From CAZKUN01 sp964555935 (GTDB lineage Bacteria; Armatimonadota; Zipacnadia; Zipacnadales; VGFC01), in assembly GCA_964555935.1 (NCBI GenBank), contig CAZKUN010000242.1, positions 1 to 13,457 of the forward strand: a stretch of DNA of 13,457 bases. Reading direction: 5' to 3'. A program made the translations under genes and the position numbers. Positions 7,644 through 13,457 of this stretch are shown here, in pieces (within the stretch, counting starts at the first letter, position 1; each line of letters starts with the position of its first letter). The notes under the pieces are model-generated. The model did no database searches. It was not told where the DNA came from and saw only the letters and a program-made list of their open reading frames with translations.

Positions 7644-7711
7644 CATCGTCCGTGAATCTGGGGCCTCGGTCGAGTGGCGTTGACGGGCCTTCCACTGGGT
7701 GGTTCCTGTGC
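7644..7711 (+). repeat. Diverged intergenic repeat, copy B
   Basis: It lies 166 nt after the stop of the plus-strand operon, in the same orientation. It matches copy A over 68 positions without gaps (46 identical), with best-kept blocks CATCGTCC, GAATCT, GGCCT and TGGGTG.TTCCTGTGC. Similarity continues leftward: ATGGCGT...GTGCGG upstream and a GCAAGCC at 7594-7600 parallel 1304-1310 of copy A, with an 18-nt length difference. Confidence 0.5.
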
Positions 7712-7808
7712 CGCCCTCCGGCTTCCGCGGGCATCTCGACGCTCCCCCGGAGACACGAATGACAGCCCCACGTTCCTGGTCCAAGCGCTAACGCAGATCA
7801 ATTGCGGG

Positions 7809-7868
7809 ACCCTACCGGCGAGAGCTAACATGCGGGTGCTCGGGAAGCCCTTGATTCTGGGACAGATG
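7809..7868 (-). repeat. Diverged intergenic repeat, copy C (inverted)
   Basis: On the minus strand, starting 30 nt after the stop of the DUF1593 gene, CATCTGTCCCAGAATCAAGGG (7868-7848) matches the copy A core at 19 of 20 positions plus one inserted base. Shorter gapped matches follow: ACCCGCAT against ACCGGCAT, CTCTCGC against CCTCGC, and a shared GGGT. Confidence is lower outside the core. Confidence 0.4.
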
Positions 7869-7898
7869 GAGTCTGTGCGAGCCACGGCTGCGGTCTGA

Positions 7899-9239
7899 CT
7901 ACCCCGGCTTCACCGTCACGACCGCCCGCCTGAAGCTGTGGAGTGAGGGATCCCCATCGTCGGTGGTCTGCAGCACAACATGTATCGTCGCCGGTTCGTC
8001 CACGCGCGGGGCGACGAACCTGGCGGTCTCACTGCCGGCGCCCTGCAACTCCACCTCGCCATCGTACGTTCCGGGCTCCGGGTAGATGAACCACTTGAAG
8101 GCGAGCGCATCACCATCCGGATCCGTCGAGCGCGCCGCCGACAGCTTCACCCTCTTCCCGCCGCGCTTGCTGATCCGCACCACGTCTCGAGATCGGTCGC
8201 CGTTTAGCACTGCCGCCGGACTGTGGTTCGCCTCGCCGAAGGGCTTCACGCACCAGTCAAGCCTCGCCTGGAACTCGTTCTGGTACGCCTGCCGCCAGCG
8301 CCAGATCGTCGCCATGCGACTGGTCTCATCGCCCACGGTGTCCTGCGCGTCGCGGATGTAGCCGTCCTCAGGTTGGAACCGCCCGCCCCGGCCGCCCCAC
8401 GTCGGCTCGGTCGGGTCATTGAAGCCATGCGGCAGGAAGTAGAACCACGACGGCGTGTCGCCCTCTTTCAGCGCGTTCTCTGGCGGCGCCGCCGTCCGGG
8501 GTGGGTATGCGGCCCCGAGCGGACCGTGTCGGTGCCGCACGTGCTCGTCCAGCCACGCCAGCGACGTCAGTGACCGGTCGCCGTGTTTCCACATCCCTCG
8601 GTAGCAGCTCACGTGCTTGTCGCCCGTCTGAGAGTTGTCGAGTATGTACCAGATGCCGGGGAAGCTCTCTAGGATCCACGCGCCCGTCTCATCCTGGTGG
8701 TCGATGGCGTGGACGCGAATCCTCGAGATGAACTCCGCGACCTCGTTGGCCGTGCGATCCTCTCTCACGCGCCAGAGAGCCTGCGCCAACTCCCCTGGCC
8801 CGCCCCAAACAGCGATGTCGACGGGCCGTGGATCGTCCCGATCCACCACCGATATAATCCAATCCGAGGCCTCCGTGTCCGTGCCGAGGCTACCCACCGT
8901 CCGGCTATTGGGTAGGCCGACTTTGGTGATGCTCCGCAGCGCGTCTGCTTTCGGATAGCCGGGCGCGTGCTCCAGCAATCTAGGCCTGACTTGCTCGTAT
9001 GCATCGACGATCTCAATGATGCGTTCGGGCTCATTGCGGTCGGTCGCGAGCAAGCCCTCGATGTCCATCTCGTTCGCGTACAGCATCAGCCGCACCATCG
9101 ATTGCTGATCGTCCGGATCGCCGCCGATGTCCGTCAGCACCACCAACCGCGGCTTCTCCGCGGTACGCGCGATCGTAGCCACGAGGACTAGAGCACCGGC
9201 AAGTATCCATGTCGTCATTGCACTGTGCCTCAAGGTCAT
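7899..9239 (-). CDS. Secreted DUF1593 / Sde182-type nucleoside-hydrolase-like protein
   Basis: A 446-residue protein. Residues 1-27 form a signal peptide (Arg/His n-region, hydrophobic WILAGALVLVATIA, cleavage near ARTA). Residues ~29-330 match the DUF1593 nucleoside-hydrolase-like fold (PF07632): VVLTDIGGDPDDQQSM carries the Asp cluster D37, D41, D43 and D44, which corresponds to the ribose/Ca2+-binding DTDxGxDD motif of nucleoside hydrolases. WGGPGELAQAL, PGIWYILDN and FYFLPHGFNDP are further family-like segments. Residues ~334-446 form the accompanying C-terminal beta-sandwich (LSAARSTDPDGDALAFKWF, RAVVTV). The family includes the cellulose-associated Sde182 protein of Saccharophagus, and its reaction is not well defined. 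The start ATG (9239-9237) overlaps the previous gene's stop as TGATG, with GGGAG upstream, so translation is coupled to the beta-helix gene. A second ATG at 9218 would shorten the n-region. Confidence 0.9.
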   Translation of the reverse strand: MTLRHSAMTTWILAGALVLVATIARTAEKPRLVVLTDIGGDPDDQQSMVRLMLYANEMDIEGLLATDRNEPERIIEIVDAYEQVRPRLLEHAPGYPKADALRSITKVGLPNSRTVGSLGTDTEASDWIISVVDRDDPRPVDIAVWGGPGELAQALWRVREDRTANEVAEFISRIRVHAIDHQDETGAWILESFPGIWYILDNSQTGDKHVSCYRGMWKHGDRSLTSLAWLDEHVRHRHGPLGAAYPPRTAAPPENALKEGDTPSWFYFLPHGFNDPTEPTWGGRGGRFQPEDGYIRDAQDTVGDETSRMATIWRWRQAYQNEFQARLDWCVKPFGEANHSPAAVLNGDRSRDVVRISKRGGKRVKLSAARSTDPDGDALAFKWFIYPEPGTYDGEVELQGAGSETARFVAPRVDEPATIHVVLQTTDDGDPSLHSFRRAVVTVKPG

Positions 9240-12200
9240 CACTCCAACTCCCACTTCACCGCCAAATACACTCGCACTTGATCTTGCTCCTCGCGCGTCA
9301 TCACGCGGCTGTAGACCAGAATCTCCGCGACGTATCCGGTGAAGTACGTCTGGTAGCCTGGTGAGAAGCACCCCACGCGAACGTGCTTCGCCCACCGATC
9401 TGTGAAGGTCTGCGCGCTCTGACGCGGCCCGCCGGTCTGCAGGCCGGGCACAGTCGCGGCCAGCCCGACCATGTAGTCATATCCCTCGCCATCGCTGGCC
9501 GTGAAGATCCGCGCGTCGTGGTTGACCTCCGAGCCGGGTTCTGGGTTGCTGAACACGGCGAAGATGGTGGCGGTGATCTTCTCTTCCGAGATGTCGGGCA
9601 GCTCGAGCCGTGTCTTCGTGTCCTCGCTGAACTGCACGGCCGGCTTGCCGTTTATCCCGTCCGTCACGTACGCGGGCTGGACCTCGATGTCGGGTTGTTC
9701 GGCGTGTCGTTCGTTTCCGCTCTTGTCCCGCCAGACCGAGACATGGGCCGTCTCGTCTGCCGCCACGGTCGTTGCGTCCGATGCATCGAGCCACACTTCC
9801 AACCCATCGGTCGGTGGGACATCCGCCGCCTGCAACTCATCGGGAAACACGACCAGCCCGGCTTTGCTCACCTGGTGGCTAGCTCCGCCCGTGCCTCGCC
9901 AGATCGCCCAGGCGCCCTCGGCCAGCTTCCTGACGCCGAAGTTGGCGCTCAGCATCGGAGCCGACTCCGGCTCGAAGCCCATTGCCGCGAAGGGCATCCG
10001 CCATTCGCATGTCCACTCGCCATCGCCGACTGCCGCGGCGTAGGCCGTGGCGTCTTCCAGCCTCGCGACGACATCAGCCGGAGCCCCCGCTTCATCGGTC
10101 GACACGACGTGTCCGTCCGGCCAGCCATACAGGCTAAGCACCGGGCCGGGTTCATCGGCATACCCGTCTTGAATGGCGATCTCCATGGCATCCGTAGCGC
10201 CCCACGTGTGGCTGGTGTACTCGAGCTTCGCCCCCTCCGGCATCGGGTGTCGGGCCGCGATGTACAGCGCCTCATCGTCGTAGGCGATCCACGCGTCGCT
10301 CGGATCGGCCGCGCTCTCGGAGCCGTCCCACGACTCGGCCAGCGTAATGCTCCGCGCATCGGCGGGCCACTCGTCTAGCGCCCCGTCGAGGGTCGGCGGC
10401 GCTGCCATCCGCGTCGCCGCCGCGATTGGAGCGGGCTTGGTCGACGCCGGACGCGCGCGGGGCGGATACATGTCAGCAGGACTCGCCTGCGGTCGATGCG
10501 TGGGGGCGGCAAACACGTACTTTCCCTGATCGTCTTGCCGTGGCGGCAGGCCGATGTCCGTCATGTCCACGGGCCGCCTCGCCTTCTCAAGCGAGATCCC
10601 CTCAAGTCGTCCAATCGATCCCTCCGCCGCCGAACGCGTGGTCAGAAACAGCGCGCGCGTCCCGCTCACGGGTTCCAGCGTCGCCACGGCGTCGGCCGTC
10701 GCGCCGCCCGTGAAGCGCGGATGGAATGCGCCGATCATCTCCCCATCCTCCGCGTCAATTCGCAGTTCGACCTTCGCGTCCTCTGGTTGGAGCCCAATCT
10801 GCCCGCGGTACTGCTCGAACCGGAAGTACTCGAACTCTCCGACCATCATCCCCGTGTCTGAGCGGAAGACGAGGTACACGTCGCGCGTCCCCGTTGCTTG
10901 CGGCGATATCTCTCCCGTCGCCTCAGCGTAGATCTGGATCCTCGAGCCGCGCGGCTTATCCGTCTGAGGCAGGCTCACTGTCCCGACCGTCGGGCCATCC
11001 ACGCTATCGAGGTGGATCTCAAGCTTCGTTGGTTGCGCCTGGTCGTTCCCGTAGACCGCGCGAAGTCGCCTGTACCCCTCGCCAAGCGGCACCTGGCTGA
11101 AACGCACCCACGCCCCGTCCTTGATCGTGTGGATGAAGGTCCATTGCTTGCCCACGCCCTCGCTCGTGCCGTCGTTGACGGTCGCCTCCATCGCCAGTGG
11201 GTCCGTGGCCTTCGCGTGGCGTGGCGCGGCGCGTGCTGTCTTGTCAGTATTGATGGCTTCCGCCTCGCTCGCGAAGCGCATTACAGCCGACTCCCAGCCC
11301 GCGTCGAAGTCCACCTCGCCCAGGGCCACCACGTCCCCATCCGCGAGTGTCTCAGTGCTGGCCTCGATGCGCAGGCGCTCCAGTTGCGGCCATTCCGGCA
11401 CGGGCGCCGGGCTGTCGAAATCATGTCCGAACCGAAACGGCACGCCTTCGGGGAAATCAGCCGGCTCCAGCTCCGCCGACGTCCTCGTGAACTGCGGGTG
11501 GAACACGTTGTCGCGCTCATGCACGTCCACGCACATCGTGTTGTACCAGAGCCCCCGCTGAAGCGATCCGGGCGCTGCCCACAGCAGGTTGTGGTGCAGA
11601 TCCATATCACACGTTCCCGCGTCCAGGTAGACCAGCCCGAGCACGCCCCACCGCATCGCCGCGAGGTCGTAGCTCTCGTGCAGCACGTTGTAGACCACCT
11701 GCGAGTTCAGGTCGTTCAGCGTGCCCCCGCTTCCGTAGTACCCCGTGATCAGCCCCGCGTCGCGCGTTTGGAGCATCCCGTTGTAGAGGTGATTGTGCGC
11801 GAACAGCGTCGCCATGTAATCCATCGGTCCGCGGTCTCGCGACGCCTTGCTTGTCCCGTTGCCGTGGAAGTTGAAGAAGTGCCGGCCCGCGTTCCGCATC
11901 GTGTTGTGCGTGATGGCGTGCCCGCCATACAGCAGGCCCTCATAGTCGCCGTAGTCGCCGACGGCGTCGGTGATTGTGTTGAGATAGTGACTCGTGTAGT
12001 TGACCTCGTCGATGAGGCAGTTGTGGATCGTGTGGTGATACCCACGGATGTGGAATCCCGCTCCGGCACTGAAGCGCACGCTGGAGTTCGTGAACGTGTT
12101 GTCCCGGCCGCCGATGAAGATCCCCGTCTCGCCCGACTTGATGGTATCGCGCCCGTGCTCGATCTGGCCCATGTTGTAGTGGCGCGTGAAGTGCGAGATG

Positions 12201-13177
12201 TAGGACAGATCGCACCTATCGACGACACAATTCCCCGACCCATCGAGGCGCATCGACGCGCCCTTGACGGTGATCCCGCTGATCCGGATGTGAGACTGCC
12301 CGCTCAGGTCAAAGGCCAGTGGCCTGCGCTTTGCCTCGATGTCAGTTGGCTTCTCGCCGTCCGGCGGAATCAGGTAGAGGACGCCGTCCTCCCAGTGCCA
12401 CTCGCCGGGGCGGTCGAGCGCGTTCATGTGCCCGACGATCATCCCTCGACCCTCTTCGGGGCTGTACGCCGCGGCATACGGAGCCGGGAACCACCAGCCC
12501 TGCGTCCGGTCACCCACGGTGATCTCGCCCGCCCCGGAAGCCTCGATTACGCCCGTCTGCGCGGCCCAGCCGTGGAAATGCACGCCGTAGTAGCACGCGC
12601 CCTTCCAATGGTCCTCGGGGTCGTCTTCCAGCAGGTCGCTGACGATGCGCCCGGGGCTGTCTCCTGGATCGGGGATGGAGAACTCGGCGAACGTCGGCCA
12701 GAGCGGCGAGAGATCCGCGACGTACATCTCAAGGTCTGGGCCTGGCTCGTTCGGATGGCGCGCCTCGATCAGCACGTCATCGCCGGCGAACACCTGGTTC
12801 ATCCCCAGCCCAAGCGTCCATGACATCGGCGCTCGCCATATGTCGCCCTCATGCCGCTCCCAGCCCGTCACCGGGTCGCAGCCGGTGACAAGCACTTGCT
12901 CGCCATCAGAGGGCTGTATGGTGATCGGCCGCCCCACCTCGCCGCTACGCTCGAAGGTGACGCCCTCTCTGTACGTGCCGCCCCGGATGATCAGCGCGTC
13001 GCCCGGCTGCAGCTTGTCGACGCCGGCCTGAATCGTCCGTAGCGCCTGCTCTTCGGTCGTCCCGGCGCTCGCGTCGTCACCCGCCGGTGACACGTAGTAA
13101 TCCGCCGCCCACACCCCCCGCGCGGCTACCATCAGTATCGCCACAAGCAATCTGTTCCGACCGATACCAGTTTGCAT
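9239..13177 (-). CDS. Large secreted right-handed beta-helix protein with CBM6-like, CBM9-like and LamG-like domains
   Basis: A 1312-residue exported protein. Order: signal peptide 1-24 (GRNRLLVAILMVAARGVWA); DUF1565-like start of a beta-helix ~26-110 (DYYVSPAGDDASAGT, LQPGDALIIRGGTYRE); an inserted region; the main right-handed parallel beta-helix ~290-565 with His/Asn-rich coils (GYHHTIHNCLIDEVNYTSHY, AITHNTMRNAG); a CBM6-like jelly roll ~640-792; a CBM9-like (DOMON-type) domain ~926-1112 opening with PTLDGALDEWP; and a LamG/concanavalin-like domain ~1125-1312 opening with GLEVWLDASD. Beta-helix proteins of this kind bind or cleave polysaccharides (many PL and GH28-type enzymes share the fold), but I cannot pick catalytic residues or a family. 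The start is set by the signal peptide; the frame is open to 13339, but those 54 extra residues look non-coding. The SD (GGGGGG about 8 nt upstream) is weak. It is the first gene of a coupled operon with the DUF1593 gene. Confidence 0.85.
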   Translation of the reverse strand: MQTGIGRNRLLVAILMVAARGVWAADYYVSPAGDDASAGTTEEQALRTIQAGVDKLQPGDALIIRGGTYREGVTFERSGEVGRPITIQPSDGEQVLVTGCDPVTGWERHEGDIWRAPMSWTLGLGMNQVFAGDDVLIEARHPNEPGPDLEMYVADLSPLWPTFAEFSIPDPGDSPGRIVSDLLEDDPEDHWKGACYYGVHFHGWAAQTGVIEASGAGEITVGDRTQGWWFPAPYAAAYSPEEGRGMIVGHMNALDRPGEWHWEDGVLYLIPPDGEKPTDIEAKRRPLAFDLSGQSHIRISGITVKGASMRLDGSGNCVVDRCDLSYISHFTRHYNMGQIEHGRDTIKSGETGIFIGGRDNTFTNSSVRFSAGAGFHIRGYHHTIHNCLIDEVNYTSHYLNTITDAVGDYGDYEGLLYGGHAITHNTMRNAGRHFFNFHGNGTSKASRDRGPMDYMATLFAHNHLYNGMLQTRDAGLITGYYGSGGTLNDLNSQVVYNVLHESYDLAAMRWGVLGLVYLDAGTCDMDLHHNLLWAAPGSLQRGLWYNTMCVDVHERDNVFHPQFTRTSAELEPADFPEGVPFRFGHDFDSPAPVPEWPQLERLRIEASTETLADGDVVALGEVDFDAGWESAVMRFASEAEAINTDKTARAAPRHAKATDPLAMEATVNDGTSEGVGKQWTFIHTIKDGAWVRFSQVPLGEGYRRLRAVYGNDQAQPTKLEIHLDSVDGPTVGTVSLPQTDKPRGSRIQIYAEATGEISPQATGTRDVYLVFRSDTGMMVGEFEYFRFEQYRGQIGLQPEDAKVELRIDAEDGEMIGAFHPRFTGGATADAVATLEPVSGTRALFLTTRSAAEGSIGRLEGISLEKARRPVDMTDIGLPPRQDDQGKYVFAAPTHRPQASPADMYPPRARPASTKPAPIAAATRMAAPPTLDGALDEWPADARSITLAESWDGSESAADPSDAWIAYDDEALYIAARHPMPEGAKLEYTSHTWGATDAMEIAIQDGYADEPGPVLSLYGWPDGHVVSTDEAGAPADVVARLEDATAYAAAVGDGEWTCEWRMPFAAMGFEPESAPMLSANFGVRKLAEGAWAIWRGTGGASHQVSKAGLVVFPDELQAADVPPTDGLEVWLDASDATTVAADETAHVSVWRDKSGNERHAEQPDIEVQPAYVTDGINGKPAVQFSEDTKTRLELPDISEEKITATIFAVFSNPEPGSEVNHDARIFTASDGEGYDYMVGLAATVPGLQTGGPRQSAQTFTDRWAKHVRVGCFSPGYQTYFTGYVAEILVYSRVMTREEQDQVRVYLAVKWELE

Positions 13178-13240
13178 CGCTCTGACCCCCCGAGGTCTCT
13201 TCGCCGGGATGGCCCATACCCAACTCAGTGCCCTGCCGTT

Positions 13241-13256
13241 AGCTGAACGGTCAGCT
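13241..13256 (-). promoter_or_regulatory. Putative operator/promoter element upstream of the beta-helix operon
   Basis: On the minus strand this reads AGCTGACCGTTCAGCT, a near-perfect palindrome (arms AGCTGA/TCAGCT, central CpG). It contains the same TGACCGTTCA as the GH operon upstream region and ends 66 nt before ATG 13177. Sixteen bases beyond the 10-mer both regions read T-C/G-AGT (2450-2454 in the other region), a further weak similarity. I see no clear sigma-70 -10 box. Confidence 0.45.
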
Positions 13257-13304
13257 GTCCGCGGAACTGCTTCACCATCCAGCCTCCAAAAACATGGGCA
13301 TCTG

Positions 13305-13342
13305 GTTGTGGGACCCAAGATCGGCGGGATCTGCCGCACGCC
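13305..13342 (-). repeat. Possible further copy of the intergenic repeat, copy E
   Basis: On the minus strand, GGCGTGCGG (13342-13334) and GTCCCACAAC (13314-13305) parallel GGCGTGCGG (1317-1325 region) and GTCCCAGAAT of copy A. The spacing differs by about 5 nt and the interior is poorly conserved. It would point toward the beta-helix operon. The rest of 13257-13457 shows no gene I can support. Confidence 0.2.
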
Positions 13343-13457
13343 TTGGCGGTTTGTGGACTTCGCATCCGTTGAGAAGTTGGACAGCAGGCGTGGTGCGGCC
13401 TCCGTTGGCCTTACCCCCTAAAGCGAGTCCAGGTTCAGTGTTAGTATCTGGGTGTAC

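Larger units (their letters stand above)
7478..7898. other. Intergenic region between two convergent operons, 421 bp
   Basis: No gene is convincingly supported. The gap holds repeat copy B (7644-7711, plus) and copy C (7809-7868, minus), which face each other. A short minus-strand frame, 7590-7474 (38 codons, 32 ending in G or C), reads as plausible protein (DTWDTMEFTKAAVLDIEI) but has no ribosome binding site and no recognised family. CCATCGTGTCCCACGTG at 7566-7582 resembles the repeat core with a 2-nt insertion. I see no hairpin followed by a T-tract on either strand. Confidence 0.6.

Noticed and set aside
10898..12823. 641-codon plus-strand open frame opposite the beta-helix gene
   Set aside because: Rich in Arg, Val and His with no domain; it is the antisense shadow of a well-supported gene.

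Overview
The window is GC-rich bacterial DNA with dense, long genes. Its content is carbohydrate-processing: carbohydrate-binding modules, right-handed beta-helices, a nucleoside-hydrolase-like DUF1593/Sde182 protein, LamG-like domains and HEAT repeats. That mix is common in environmental or metagenome-derived genomes of the Planctomycetota, Lentisphaerota, Armatimonadota, Hydrogenedentota and similar phyla. The sequence alone does not fix the phylum. There are no rRNA or tRNA genes, CRISPR arrays, recognisable insertion sequences, transporters or regulator genes.

Layout. (1) Positions 2-1263, plus strand: the 3' part of a TIM-barrel-like, glycosidase-like gene that began before the window and is broken by one frameshift near 445-468. 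(2) 1501-2256, minus strand: a HEAT-repeat protein. (3) 2497-7477, plus strand: a probable two-gene operon. It encodes a secreted clan GH-A glycoside hydrolase (GH39-like) with two N-terminal carbohydrate-binding modules, then a leaderless alpha-toroid plus beta-sandwich protein that looks like a polysaccharide lyase but matches no family I can name. (4) 7478-7898: a non-coding convergent gap. (5) 13177-7899, minus strand: a two-gene, translationally coupled operon. It encodes a 1312-residue secreted beta-helix/CBM6-like/CBM9-like/LamG-like protein, then a secreted DUF1593 (Sde182-type) protein, joined by a TGATG stop-start overlap.

The two operons converge on the 7478-7898 gap and probably act on the same or related polysaccharides. 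The GH39-like enzyme, the beta-helix protein and the DUF1593 protein are exported. The lyase-like protein has no visible signal peptide and may act on imported oligosaccharides.

Two structures are not explained by the genes. First, both operons carry the 10-mer TGACCGTTCA, in the same orientation and at nearly the same distance (63 and 66 nt) from the first start codon, inside a near-palindrome with a central CpG; this looks like a shared operator. Second, a diverged intergenic repeat with core CATCGTCCCAGAATCTAGGG occurs after gene 1, before and after the plus operon, after the minus operon and, weakly, before it. Next to the operons every copy points in the direction of operon transcription.
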